DNA of 9,332 nt from an uncultured Gemmatimonadota bacterium (GCA_946887155.1 CAMPKM010000089.1:1-9332), one strand, 5' to 3'. Shown: positions 1-7,466, counted from the stretch's first letter. Made by a program: numbers and translations. The notes: generated by a model from the letters alone, not told the origin.

Positions 1-1160
1 GTTTGCACCCGGTGCTGGTCGAATCGCGCTATCTCGTTTACGTCAGTGAGCGCGGTTCCCTGGTCGCGAGCCGCTTCGATCCGGCCTCACGCCGAACCAT
101 CGGCGAGCCCTTGCAACTCGCCGAGCGGGCGGCTTCCACGCCGAACGCACGCGCGTTTTCCATATCGCGGAACGGATCTCTCGTGCTTGTCGGCGGGATG
201 TCCACGAATGGACTTGGCGTATCGGGAAACCGAATGCTGCTGGGGACGATCGGAGGCTCGTTGGACACGCTGCGCTTGCCTCCCGGGCGGCGTGTGCATC
301 CGCGGTTTTCACCCGATGGACAGAGGTTGGCATATCGCCTCGAAGGAACAGGCCCGCGCGGCGAAGGAGACCTGTACACGTTCGATCTTGTCGACAACAC
401 GAACACGCAGCTGACGTTCGGCGGAAATAACAGTGACCCAATATGGTCGCCCGACGGGAAGCGGCTGGTGTTCAGTAGAAAGACCGATTCCACCAGCGGA
501 GACTTGTACGTCAAGCCGGCCAACGGCAGCGCACCGGAGCAGCTTCTGCTTCTTCTGCCCTATAACCAGTGGCCGACGGACTGGCCGTCCGAAGACCGGA
601 TCGTGCTGGTCACAGACGCGCCTGACGGGCATGACCTGTTACTGTGGTCGCCGGCGAGGGACGGAGAGCCCACTCCGTACCTGACGACACCATGGGCGGA
701 ACGGGACCTGCGCGTGTCACCAGATGGAAAGCTGGCGGCGTTCATCTCGAATGAGTCCGGCGCCGCCGAAGTCTGGATTCGCGACTTCCCCGTGCCACAG
801 GGAAAATGGCGCGTCTCGCGTGGAACCAGTGCGGCCCCACGATGGTCGAGCGATGGGCGATATCTCTTCTATACGCACTCCGGTGGGGGCTCGGGCAGCG
901 ACACGTTGTACCGGGTTCTCGTGGAGAAACGGTCCGCGGTTTCGGTATCCGGTACACCGGAGGTGATGTTCATCGGTGACATCGATGGCAACGCCAACTG
1001 GGATCTTCATCCCGATGGGAAGCGCTTCGTCGTCGCGATGCCCGAGAGCGGCGCGCGCCCGGCCGCCACCATCACCGTCCCGACGGTGGCGCGGTATGGC
1101 ATCACGCTCAACTGGGTGGCGTCGCTGGAACGGGAAATGGGGCAGAAGGCCAAGGAATGA
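1..1160 (+). CDS. PD40/TolB-like beta-propeller protein, 5'-truncated (probable C-terminal sensor half of a Ser/Thr kinase)
   Basis: The frame is open at the left edge and ends at TGA 1158-1160; 385 residues are visible from a TTG at position 3, which is probably internal, not the start. Several PD40 (WD40-like propeller) blades can be seen: FSPDGQRLAYR (about residue 102), WSPDGKRLVFSRK (148), VSPDGKLAAFIS (238), WSSDGRYLFYTH (281) and HPDGKRFVVAM (336). The tail (ARYGITLNWVASLEREM) is the Asn-Trp ending seen in Gemmatimonadota kinase-propeller proteins, and the complete kinase at 4178-6823 ends similarly (VNVVTNWFADL). The two also share a blade segment (SNE-G-EV-I-P-P; here residues 249-264). 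I infer a kinase domain and one membrane helix upstream of the window. A stand-alone propeller protein remains possible. The propeller probably senses a ligand or binds a protein outside the cytoplasm. The stop codon overlaps the next start (ATGA), which suggests translational coupling. Confidence 0.85.
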   Translation, partial: LHPVLVESRYLVYVSERGSLVASRFDPASRRTIGEPLQLAERAASTPNARAFSISRNGSLVLVGGMSTNGLGVSGNRMLLGTIGGSLDTLRLPPGRRVHPRFSPDGQRLAYRLEGTGPRGEGDLYTFDLVDNTNTQLTFGGNNSDPIWSPDGKRLVFSRKTDSTSGDLYVKPANGSAPEQLLLLLPYNQWPTDWPSEDRIVLVTDAPDGHDLLLWSPARDGEPTPYLTTPWAERDLRVSPDGKLAAFISNESGAAEVWIRDFPVPQGKWRVSRGTSAAPRWSSDGRYLFYTHSGGGSGSDTLYRVLVEKRSAVSVSGTPEVMFIGDIDGNANWDLHPDGKRFVVAMPESGARPAATITVPTVARYGITLNWVASLEREMGQKAKE

Positions 1161-2686
1161 AGCCGCGGGAGCGATCGGATGGGGCCGGCATCTTTCCGCA
1201 AAGGAAGGGGATCACATCTGGGCGATTGACGCGCCGCGCGGCCTGCCGGGTCATCGGCGAGCGGACCGCGGCTGCCGCGTTAGGCATGCGCGTCGCGATG
1301 ATGCCGGACGCGGGGCGCCCAACGCAAGGCGGAGGGCTGCTGATCCGCGGTGGCCGTGTCGTGAACGCCGATGGAATTCGCGGTGCCGACGTTCGCATCG
1401 ACGCCGGCCGCATCGTGCAGGTCGCCTCCAGCATTGCGTCGACGGCCGGAGTGCAGACGATCGATGCCCGTGGCAAGCTCGTGATGCCAGGAGGTATCGA
1501 TCCGCATACGCACCTCCAGCCGGCATTCGTTGACGACCTCACCTCGGGTTCGCGCGCGGCACTCGCAGGCGGAATCACGACCATCGGGACCTTCGTCCAG
1601 CCACGTCGCGACGAAGCACCGGAGGCGGCGTTCGATCGCATGGTGGCGCTGGTCGAAGCGCAGGCCATTGCTGATTTCATCCTGCACACGATGCTGGTCC
1701 CCCCGCGACGTGAGCAGATTCCATTGCTCGCAGGACTTGTCGCACGCGGTCAGCCGAGCATCAAGGTGTTCATGATGTGGGAGGATTTCGGCGCACAAGT
1801 GCCGGCGCTCATCGAGGTGCTCGAGGCAGCGCGCGACGCTGGTGTCGTCACGCTGGTGCACTGCGAAGATGGCGCGCTACTGGCAGCCGCGGTTCGGCGC
1901 TTGACAGCCGCGGGAAGGACATCGCTCGCTAACTACGCCGAGAGCCGTCCCGTCATCGCCGAAGTGGCAGCGACACAGCAAGCAGCGTCGTTATGCGAAA
2001 GCACCAGGGCGCCCATGCACGTCGTGCACTTGTCGAGTGCGCGCGCGCTCGACGCCTGTCGGGACGTCAGGCGCCGTGGCCTGCCGTTCACGGTCGAGAC
2101 ACGCCCCCTCTATCTGCACGTGACCGACGAGGTCATGCGCGGCCCGGATGCTCCACTGTATGTCGGTCAACCGCCGATTCGCTCGCGCGAGGATGTCGAA
2201 GCGATGTGGTCAGGCATACTCGATGGGTCGATCGATTTCCTGGCGACCGACCACGCGCCGTGGACGCGAGCGCAAAAGCTGGATCCGGCGCTGACGATCT
2301 CCCGCGTGCGTCCGGGCGTGAGCAATCTGCAATACATGCTGCCGATGTACTACTCGGAAGGCGTGCGAACCCGTCGGATCGCGCTCGAGCGATTCGTCGC
2401 CACCACCAGCACCAATGCGGCCAGGCTGTACGGCCTGCATCCCCGCAAGGGAATCATCGCCGAGGGCAGCGATGCAGACGTGGTCATCTGGGATCCGGAA
2501 CAGCGTCGCACTGTTCGTGCTGAGGACGACCTTTCGAACTCGGACTACTCGCCGTACGAGGGTCGCACCGTTACCGGATGGCCGGTCATCACGATTCGGC
2601 GCGGTGAGATCGTCGGCAATGAAATGACGGTGATCGGCATGCCCGGCAGTGGCCAACTGGTGCCGCGTGAACGGTGGCGCGGCTGA
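1157..2686 (+). CDS. Hydantoinase/dihydropyrimidinase-family cyclic amidohydrolase
   Basis: This is a TIM-barrel metal-dependent hydrolase that opens cyclic amide rings such as hydantoins or dihydropyrimidines. All expected binuclear-metal ligands are present: H117 and H119 (DPHTHLQ), the lysine that is carboxylated in this family, K203 (SIKVFMMWED), H235 (LVHCEDG), H291 (VVHLSSA) and catalytic D365 (ATDHAPW). The C-terminal SPYEGRTVTGWPVITIRRGE segment is characteristic of hydantoinases. Numbering is from ATG 1157, giving 509 aa; relatives run near 460 aa, and clear similarity begins at about residue 61 (LLIRGGRVVNADG). Start 1157 is supported by GAAGG 8 nt upstream and by the ATGA overlap. 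In-frame ATGs at 1286, 1298 and 1301 would give the family length but lack a Shine-Dalgarno sequence. No racemase or carbamoylase is adjacent, so the substrate is undetermined. Allantoinase or dihydroorotase-like activity is less likely but open. The protein is probably cytoplasmic. Confidence 0.9.
   Translation: MKPRERSDGAGIFPQRKGITSGRLTRRAACRVIGERTAAAALGMRVAMMPDAGRPTQGGGLLIRGGRVVNADGIRGADVRIDAGRIVQVASSIASTAGVQTIDARGKLVMPGGIDPHTHLQPAFVDDLTSGSRAALAGGITTIGTFVQPRRDEAPEAAFDRMVALVEAQAIADFILHTMLVPPRREQIPLLAGLVARGQPSIKVFMMWEDFGAQVPALIEVLEAARDAGVVTLVHCEDGALLAAAVRRLTAAGRTSLANYAESRPVIAEVAATQQAASLCESTRAPMHVVHLSSARALDACRDVRRRGLPFTVETRPLYLHVTDEVMRGPDAPLYVGQPPIRSREDVEAMWSGILDGSIDFLATDHAPWTRAQKLDPALTISRVRPGVSNLQYMLPMYYSEGVRTRRIALERFVATTSTNAARLYGLHPRKGIIAEGSDADVVIWDPEQRRTVRAEDDLSNSDYSPYEGRTVTGWPVITIRRGEIVGNEMTVIGMPGSGQLVPRERWRG
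1278..1285 (+). repeat. CGTTAGGC octamer, copy 1
   Basis: This copy lies in the hydantoinase-like frame as GCG-TTA-GGC (Ala-Leu-Gly), directly before the alternative ATG at 1286. Confidence 0.6.
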
Positions 2687-2842
2687 CTCAGCGCATCGCC
2701 ACCACCTCGATTCTTCGCCGTTCAAGAACCTGGACGCGGATCAGGCAGAAACATGCGAATGGGGACGGAGCCGGTGTTTGTCGTCGCCGCATCCGTCTGT
2801 TTTCGCCTGCTCCGCGACTGCGGGGTTCTTGTCCAGCCAGGC
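2687..2842. other. Convergent intergenic region, no gene seen
   Basis: This 156-bp gap separates the stop of the hydantoinase-like gene from the stop of the minus-strand amidohydrolase. I find no supported coding sequence or RNA gene in it. The only structure I can point to is the short hairpin at 2810-2825. The open frames that cross it run into the antisense strand of the amidohydrolase and resemble no family I know. Confidence 0.6.
2810..2832 (+). terminator. Weak candidate intrinsic terminator after the hydantoinase-like gene
   Basis: CTCCGC (2810-2815) pairs with GCGGGG (2820-2825) through a GACT loop, giving a 6-bp stem with one G-U pair. TTCTTGT follows. The position, 124 nt past the plus-strand stop and just before the convergent stop, suits a terminator. 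The stem is short and the T-tract is broken, so this is tentative. Confidence 0.3.
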
Positions 2843-4057
2843 TTACCGCGGCCAACCCGTTTGGGGGAGTCCTTTCGTAATCGCCAGCGCGTTCTTGTAG
2901 TAGACCTTCTTCAGCACCTCGTCAGGCAGATCGATGCCGTAGAGTTTCCAGAACGCGTGGTAATCCCGGTAGTAGTCGAAGTAATCGTCCCGCGTCTCGA
3001 AGACCCGCCAGTAGTACGGATACTCACCCGGCTGGAATGAATCCTTCCCGAACAGGATCTTGTCCTGGTACTTCACGAAGAAGTCGTGCGCTGCGCGCGG
3101 CTGCCGGCCGATGTCGTACAGTACCGCTCCCACCTCGGTATAAACGTTAGGCAGGTCGAGCAGCTTGCCGAGCCGGGCGAGGTCGGAACCGTGCCACCCC
3201 ATGTGGGCGGCGATGAACGTCGTCTTCGGGTTTCGCTTGAACAGGTTATCGCGCTCGGCCATGATCGAGTCGAACGGCGGCACCGAGCCTTCCTCGACCC
3301 GCCGACCGGGAAACAGCGCCAGCTCCAGCCAGCGCTCGTTATGGTAGTCGATCGTCTCGTAGAACTCCGACGGATCGGCCGTGTGGATGAACACCGGCAC
3401 GCCCAGCCGCGCCGCCGCTTCCCAGATCGGGTTCAGCTCCGGGTCGTCGAGCCGCAGGCGTGAGCCATCCGCCTTGCGAATCGTCTGGCCGAAACCTTTC
3501 CCCACCTCGCCCACGCCCACCGCGCCTGCCTTGATATCTGCCTCGAGCCGTGACACCGCGCGTTCGGCCCAGCCGGGTCCCACGTTCTGGAGGTCGATGC
3601 CGGTGAAGACCGCGACTCGTCCCTTGAGTGGCGACGCGTTCACCAGGTTGAGCGTTCGCGTCAGGCGCTCCCCGCTCTGGTTCTCGGCGGCGATCATGAG
3701 CCCGATGTTGAGGCTGTCCATCGATGCCTTGAGGCTGGCCAGTCCCTCGGCGGAACCCAGCAGCTGCTGGGGATGGCCGTGAAAGTCGATCGCTGGATAC
3801 TTCGCCCGCGGCTTGAGGTGTTCCGTGGTCACCAGCGTCGATCGCGGGCGATAGTCGAGAATGCTCGGCGCCGGCAATTGCGGTGCCTGGCATCGCAATG
3901 GCCTGACTTCGGTCATGCCGGCCGGACATTCCTGCCCGGGCGAAATCGTGGTTGCCGCTTCACCTCCGCGGCCTCGGCCGCCCTGGGCCGAAAGTGACAT
4001 CACGCCGAACAGTGAGAGCGCGGCGGTCTGGCTGGCCAGGAAGAACAATCTGCGCAT
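2843..4057 (-). CDS. Exported Amidohydrolase_2-type metal-dependent hydrolase
   Basis: The protein has 404 aa. An N-terminal Sec signal peptide (MRRLFFLASQTAALSLFGVM, cleavage probably near SLSA-QG at residue 24) is followed by a Gly/Arg-rich linker, so it should act in the periplasm or envelope. The TIM-barrel hydrolase part carries the expected ligands: H93 and H95 (DFHGHPQQ), H225 (PVFIHTAD), H285 (IAAHMGWHG) and D339 (ILFGKDSF). E184 in VGVGEVGKGFG may also be near the metal site. This fits the COG2159/PF04909 group, which includes decarboxylases and hydrolases of mostly unknown substrate. The start ATG at 4057-4055 is chosen because GGAG lies 5 nt upstream and the signal peptide begins there. 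The frame stays open far upstream, but that part is antisense to the kinase. C44 and C56 in the mature N-terminus could form a disulfide (inference). The gene is divergent from the kinase gene, with 120 bp between starts. Confidence 0.9.
   Translation of the reverse strand: MRRLFFLASQTAALSLFGVMSLSAQGGRGRGGEAATTISPGQECPAGMTEVRPLRCQAPQLPAPSILDYRPRSTLVTTEHLKPRAKYPAIDFHGHPQQLLGSAEGLASLKASMDSLNIGLMIAAENQSGERLTRTLNLVNASPLKGRVAVFTGIDLQNVGPGWAERAVSRLEADIKAGAVGVGEVGKGFGQTIRKADGSRLRLDDPELNPIWEAAARLGVPVFIHTADPSEFYETIDYHNERWLELALFPGRRVEEGSVPPFDSIMAERDNLFKRNPKTTFIAAHMGWHGSDLARLGKLLDLPNVYTEVGAVLYDIGRQPRAAHDFFVKYQDKILFGKDSFQPGEYPYYWRVFETRDDYFDYYRDYHAFWKLYGIDLPDEVLKKVYYKNALAITKGLPQTGWPR
3145..3152 (+). repeat. 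CGTTAGGC octamer, copy 2
   Basis: This copy is antisense to the exported amidohydrolase gene, where the coding strand reads CCT-AAC-GTT (Pro-Asn-Val). It is the only copy not read as Leu-Gly. Confidence 0.6.
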
Positions 4058-4062
4058 GAAGG

Positions 4063-4066
4063 CTCC
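4063..4066 (-). promoter_or_regulatory. Ribosome binding site of the exported amidohydrolase
   Basis: GGAG on the minus strand lies 5 nt before ATG 4057. It fixes this start within a very long open frame. The context CGGAG-CCTTC-ATG closely matches that of the minus-strand gene starting at 7403 (CGGAG-TCTAC-ATG). Confidence 0.75.
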
Positions 4067-4164
4067 GTAAGCGCGGACCCGGAATCTGCCCCCGTGCACT
4101 TTCCGCGTGAAGGGACTCGGGGCGTTTATGCCATAGCGGCACAGAGGGGCCTTTACGTAACCTT

Positions 4165-4168
4165 GGAG
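4165..4168 (+). promoter_or_regulatory. Ribosome binding site of the Ser/Thr kinase
   Basis: GGAG precedes two in-frame ATGs, at 4172 (spacing 3) and 4178 (spacing 9). Either start is possible. The longer spacing and the family-like N-terminus favour 4178. No such site precedes the upstream GTG at 4094. Confidence 0.6.
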
Positions 4169-4177
4169 CCCATGGCC

Positions 4178-6823
4178 ATGGACCTCGCCCGACTCACCCA
4201 CGCGCTGGCGGGACGCTACCGCCTCGAACGCGAGCTGGGGTCGGGTGGCATGGCGACGGTGTACCTCGCCCACGACGTGCGCCACGAACGGCGCGTGGCC
4301 CTGAAGGTGCTGCGATCCGAGCTGTCCGCCGTGATCGGCGCGGAGCGTTTTCTCCACGAGATCAAGACCACGGCGAACCTGCAGCATCCGCACATCCTCG
4401 CTCTGTTCGACTCGGGTGAAGTGGACGGCACGGTCTTCTACGTGATGCCGTACGTCGAGGGTGAATCGCTGCGCGACCGGCTCAACCGGGAGACTCAGCT
4501 CCCGGTCGACGAAGCGGTGCGCATCGCGCGAGAAGTCGCCGACGCGCTGGACTACGCGCATCGCCGCGGGGTGGTGCACCGCGACATCAAGCCCGAGAAC
4601 ATCCTGCTGCACGACGGGCGGGCGGTGGTGGCGGATTTCGGCATTGCACTCGCGGTGAGCCGTTCCGATAGTGCCACGCGCATGACCGAGACCGGCATGA
4701 GCCTCGGCACGCCGCACTACATGAGTCCCGAGCAGGCGATGGGCGAGCGGGAGGTCACCGCCCGCAGCGATGTTTACGCGTTAGGCTGCGTCACGTATGA
4801 AATGCTCGTCGGTGAACCGCCGTTCACCGGCCCGACGGCACAGGCCATCGTGGCGCGAGTCGTGACCGAATCACCACGCTCTCTGACAGGACAGCGTCAC
4901 ACGATTCCGGCGCACGTGGATGCGGCCGTGCGGCGGGCGCTGGAGAAGCTGCCCGCCGATCGTTTCATGAGCGCCGCGCTATTCGGCGATGCGCTCATGA
5001 CGCCCACGGCCACCGTCTCGTCACCCGTGCCAACGAGTCAACGATCGGGCCGCGGCCTGGCGCGGATCGTTCGCAATCCATGGTGGGCGTGGGGAACGGC
5101 GATGGCGCTTGGCGCGGCCGCGATCGCGCTCGCGACGCGCGGGGTGCTCGATCGCGGCCCGATGCCGACCATGCGCTTCGACGTCCCGCTCGACCAGGCC
5201 GAGTCGTTCGCGGGGACGAACTCCGTGCTGGTCACGCCGGATGGGAGCACGGTGTTGGCGCGAGCGATCGTCGGTCAGCGACCGGTGCTCGTGGCGCGCC
5301 GGCTGGACAGCCTCCATTCCACTGTCATTCCCGGCTCGATGGGTGAACGCTACTTCCTGTCTCCCGACGGGCAGTTCGTCGCGTTTGCCGCAAACGGAAA
5401 GCTGATGAAGCTCCCGATCGCCGGTGGCACCCCGGTTCAAATCGGTGAATCAAGCTGGGGTGGTGGCGCCTGGAACAGCGACGGGCGAATCGCCTTCAGC
5501 AAGAGCTACCAGAGTGGATTGTGGCTCGTGAACGAAGCGGGTGGCGCCGAACGGAAGCTCACGGAACCGGACACAGCGAACGGCGAGCTCGCCCACTGGT
5601 GGCCGCAGTGGCTGCCGGACGGGAAATCGATCCTGTTCACCGCCTATCGCACTCCGATTTCTCGCGCGACGATCGAAGTACTCGACGTGGAGTCTGGTGC
5701 GCGCAAAGTCATCATCGCGGGCGGCGTCATGGGCAAGCTGCTGCCGACGGGTCACCTGTTGTTCGCCAGAGACGAGACGGTACTGGCCGTGGAATTCGAT
5801 GCCGGAAAACTCGAGGCGATCGGCTCGCAGACCGTCGTGATCGATGATGTATCCATGAATTTTTCCGACGGGCATGCGTCCTGGGACGTGTCCCCGAACG
5901 GCACCCTTGCGTACCTCCGGGCCAGCTCGGCAGGCACTCGCGTGACCGTCGTGGAGGTGGATCGGAACGGGAATGAACGCCCGCTGATCCAGGCACCGGA
6001 TCGTTATGCAGAACCGCGCTGGGCGCCCGATGGCAAGCGCCTATCCGTGACGTACGCCGCGCCACGCTCGGCCAACGACGTGTGGGTATATGACCCCGAC
6101 CGTTCGAGCCGGGTCAGGATCACGACGGAGGATGCCGCGGACTTCGGTGCCGTGTGGACGCCCGACGGGCGCGACCTGATCTACATGAGCGAGCGCCCGC
6201 TCTTCGAGCTGTACCGGCGCACGTCTGACGCCAGCCGCAGCGGCAGCCGGTTCATCGGTGGCTTGCACGACCGCATCACCGGCAACGTTTCGCGAACCGG
6301 GATTCTGACCTTCGTTCTCAGCATGTCGGGAACGTCGGAGATCTGGACCGCGCCCGTCGATGAGCCGCAGCGCGCCTCTCGTTATGTGGCCAACGGCTTC
6401 ACGCTCGGGCATCCGGCGATCTCGCCCGACGCGCGGTGGATGGCGTACGACTCCAATGAAGCCGGCCGGCTGGAAGTGTTCATCCAGTCGTACCCCGACC
6501 CGACCGTGAGTCGCGTACAGGTATCGAGCGGAGGCGGAAGCGAGCCATGGTGGACGAAGGGCGGACGTGAACTGGCGTTCCGTCGCGGTGATTCAGTCAT
6601 GGTCGTTTCGGTCGACCCGGCCACCGGCGCGGCCGGACGCCCGGTGGCACTGTTCGGGGGCCCATACCAGAGCCGCGAAGACTGGTCCGTGCCGGCGAGC
6701 TACGACGTCTCGCCCGACGGCGAGCGATTCCTGATGTTGAAGTTTCCCGAGGGCCAGGAACTTCGGCGCGTCAATGTCGTGACGAACTGGTTCGCGGATC
6801 TCAGGAACAGGAAGGAGCGCTAG
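4178..6823 (+). CDS. Receptor-like Ser/Thr protein kinase with C-terminal PD40 beta-propeller
   Basis: The protein has 881 aa from ATG 4178. Residues 14-270 are a PknB-type (Hanks) kinase domain with all key elements: glycine loop GSGGMATV (21-28), K43, helix-C E61, HRDIKPEN (134-141), DFG (153-155), GTPHYMSPE (177-185), D198, and R262 in the final helix. A Ser/Thr-rich juxtamembrane linker (275-290) with possible autophosphorylation sites follows, then one membrane helix at about 302-320. Residues 330-881 carry PD40 propeller blades, for example LSPDGQFVAFA (394), WAPDGKRLSV (615), WTPDGRDLIYM (660), ISPDARWMAY (749) and VSPDGERFLM (844). By analogy with family members, the propeller faces outside and senses a ligand while the kinase phosphorylates cytoplasmic targets; the ligand and targets are unknown. 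The site looks catalytically intact. The architecture is typical of Gemmatimonadota. The gene is divergent from an exported amidohydrolase and ends 4 bp from a convergent envelope-protein gene. Confidence 0.93.
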   Translation: MDLARLTHALAGRYRLERELGSGGMATVYLAHDVRHERRVALKVLRSELSAVIGAERFLHEIKTTANLQHPHILALFDSGEVDGTVFYVMPYVEGESLRDRLNRETQLPVDEAVRIAREVADALDYAHRRGVVHRDIKPENILLHDGRAVVADFGIALAVSRSDSATRMTETGMSLGTPHYMSPEQAMGEREVTARSDVYALGCVTYEMLVGEPPFTGPTAQAIVARVVTESPRSLTGQRHTIPAHVDAAVRRALEKLPADRFMSAALFGDALMTPTATVSSPVPTSQRSGRGLARIVRNPWWAWGTAMALGAAAIALATRGVLDRGPMPTMRFDVPLDQAESFAGTNSVLVTPDGSTVLARAIVGQRPVLVARRLDSLHSTVIPGSMGERYFLSPDGQFVAFAANGKLMKLPIAGGTPVQIGESSWGGGAWNSDGRIAFSKSYQSGLWLVNEAGGAERKLTEPDTANGELAHWWPQWLPDGKSILFTAYRTPISRATIEVLDVESGARKVIIAGGVMGKLLPTGHLLFARDETVLAVEFDAGKLEAIGSQTVVIDDVSMNFSDGHASWDVSPNGTLAYLRASSAGTRVTVVEVDRNGNERPLIQAPDRYAEPRWAPDGKRLSVTYAAPRSANDVWVYDPDRSSRVRITTEDAADFGAVWTPDGRDLIYMSERPLFELYRRTSDASRSGSRFIGGLHDRITGNVSRTGILTFVLSMSGTSEIWTAPVDEPQRASRYVANGFTLGHPAISPDARWMAYDSNEAGRLEVFIQSYPDPTVSRVQVSSGGGSEPWWTKGGRELAFRRGDSVMVVSVDPATGAAGRPVALFGGPYQSREDWSVPASYDVSPDGERFLMLKFPEGQELRRVNVVTNWFADLRNRKER
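4779..4786 (+). repeat. CGTTAGGC octamer, copy 3
   Basis: This copy lies in the kinase domain as GCG-TTA-GGC, encoding Ala-Leu-Gly just after the conserved D198-V-Y. Confidence 0.6.
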
Positions 6824-6827
6824 CCGA

Positions 6828-7403
6828 TCAGAACACCAACCCGAACGTCACCGGAATGAACTGTGCCTTGCTGAAGCCGACCTTGCCCTCGTCGTAGGAC
6901 GCCGCCCCGATCCGGGCCTCGACGAAACCCCGCACGCTGCCTAACGCGAACCGCAGCCCCGCCCCGGCGTCGAACGTGAATTTCTTCGATGATTCTTCGC
7001 CGCCGCCCGTCAGCGCACCGGGCGCCGACAGCGACAGGATCCCGCCGCCGGCCAGCACGTACAGTCCACCGCCGAGTGGCAGTTCGAGGTTGCCCATGAA
7101 GGCCATCATGTTCGTCACGTCGTCAGCGTTCGGGGTCAGGACCGGTTCCTTGAGCTTGAACTGCGTGAGCGAAAACTCCGGCCGCAACGCAATCGGGAAT
7201 CCGGGAATGTTCACGATGAGCGACGCGTCGTAGTGGAACCCGGGATCGTGAAAGTCCGCGAGATCGCCGGATGGAACCGTGAGCCCGCCACTGATCACGA
7301 GACTGATTGGACGCGTACTGCCCCCCATGTTTCCGAACTGGGCGTGCACCGCGGACGAAGGAACGACGAGCGCGAGGAGCGTGAAAAGGAGCAAACGCGG
7401 CAT
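6828..7403 (-). CDS. Small exported protein, probable outer-membrane beta-barrel
   Basis: The protein has 191 aa. It starts with a Sec signal peptide (MPRLLLFTLLALVVPSSA, cleavage near VHA-QF at residue 21). The mature part is rich in Gly and in alternating hydrophobic/polar stretches such as LYVLAGGGILSLSA, FTFDAGAGLRFALG and GFVEARIGAASY, and it ends in a terminal Phe (PVTFGLVF), which is usual for outer-membrane barrels recognised by the Bam machinery. The length suggests about eight strands. I recognise no specific function; an OmpA/OmpW-like or OMP_b-brl-type protein is the best guess. Start 7403 is set by GGAG 5 nt upstream and by the signal peptide. Its stop is 4 bp from the kinase stop (tail to tail), so transcripts from the two genes probably overlap at their 3' ends. 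Its start region is divergent from the ABM-fold gene. Confidence 0.8.
   Translation of the reverse strand: MPRLLLFTLLALVVPSSAVHAQFGNMGGSTRPISLVISGGLTVPSGDLADFHDPGFHYDASLIVNIPGFPIALRPEFSLTQFKLKEPVLTPNADDVTNMMAFMGNLELPLGGGLYVLAGGGILSLSAPGALTGGGEESSKKFTFDAGAGLRFALGSVRGFVEARIGAASYDEGKVGFSKAQFIPVTFGLVF
6939..6946 (-). repeat. CGTTAGGC octamer, copy 4 (minus strand)
   Basis: This copy lies in the beta-barrel-like gene as GCG-TTA-GGC (Ala-Leu-Gly in RFALGSV). It is in the sense direction of that gene. Confidence 0.6.
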
Positions 7404-7408
7404 GTAGA

Positions 7409-7412
7409 CTCC
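7409..7412 (-). promoter_or_regulatory. Ribosome binding site of the beta-barrel-like gene
   Basis: GGAG on the minus strand lies 5 nt before ATG 7403. Spacing and flanks match the site of the exported amidohydrolase. Confidence 0.7.
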
Positions 7413-7466
7413 GGATGAGGTCGAACCACGCCTGAATCTGCCGGTGTCCGGGCGGTCTCGACAGGC

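Larger units (their letters stand above)
4058..4177. promoter_or_regulatory. Divergent promoter region between amidohydrolase and kinase genes
   Basis: This 120-bp gap lies between two divergent start codons and must hold at least one promoter for each. I see no confident -35/-10 pair. On the minus strand GGCAGATTC (4082-4090) lies 24 nt before the amidohydrolase ATG. An 8-bp palindrome, TTACGTAA (4153-4160), lies 17 nt before the kinase ATG. The kinase frame remains open back to a GTG at 4094, but that start has no ribosome binding site. Confidence 0.55.

Noticed and set aside
1226..1228. In-frame TTG at 1226 after a purine-rich AAGGAAGGGG (1201-1210) as start of the hydantoinase-like gene
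   Set aside because: The spacing of 15 nt is too long for a normal ribosome site, and TTG is less likely than the supported ATG at 1157.
1220..1290. Possible Tat signal peptide in the N-terminal extension (LTRRAAC)
   Set aside because: The following stretch has Arg, Glu and Arg where a hydrophobic core is needed, and the enzyme family is cytoplasmic.
2721..2836. Matching words AAGAAC/GTTCTT and CTGGAC/GTCCAG across the convergent gap
   Set aside because: Their order does not allow nested pairing, so they do not form one hairpin.
4153..4160. Palindrome TTACGTAA before the kinase gene
   Set aside because: An 8-bp palindrome is short enough to arise by chance, and no second copy is seen in the other intergenic regions.
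4094..4177. Upstream extension of the kinase from a GTG at 4094
   Set aside because: It has no ribosome site, and the added 28 residues do not resemble the family N-terminus, which begins at MDLARLTHAL.
4058..4717. Long minus-strand open frame continuing upstream of the exported amidohydrolase, which would give a 624-aa protein
   Set aside because: The extra part is antisense to the conserved kinase domain and matches no family. The signal peptide and ribosome site place the start at 4057.
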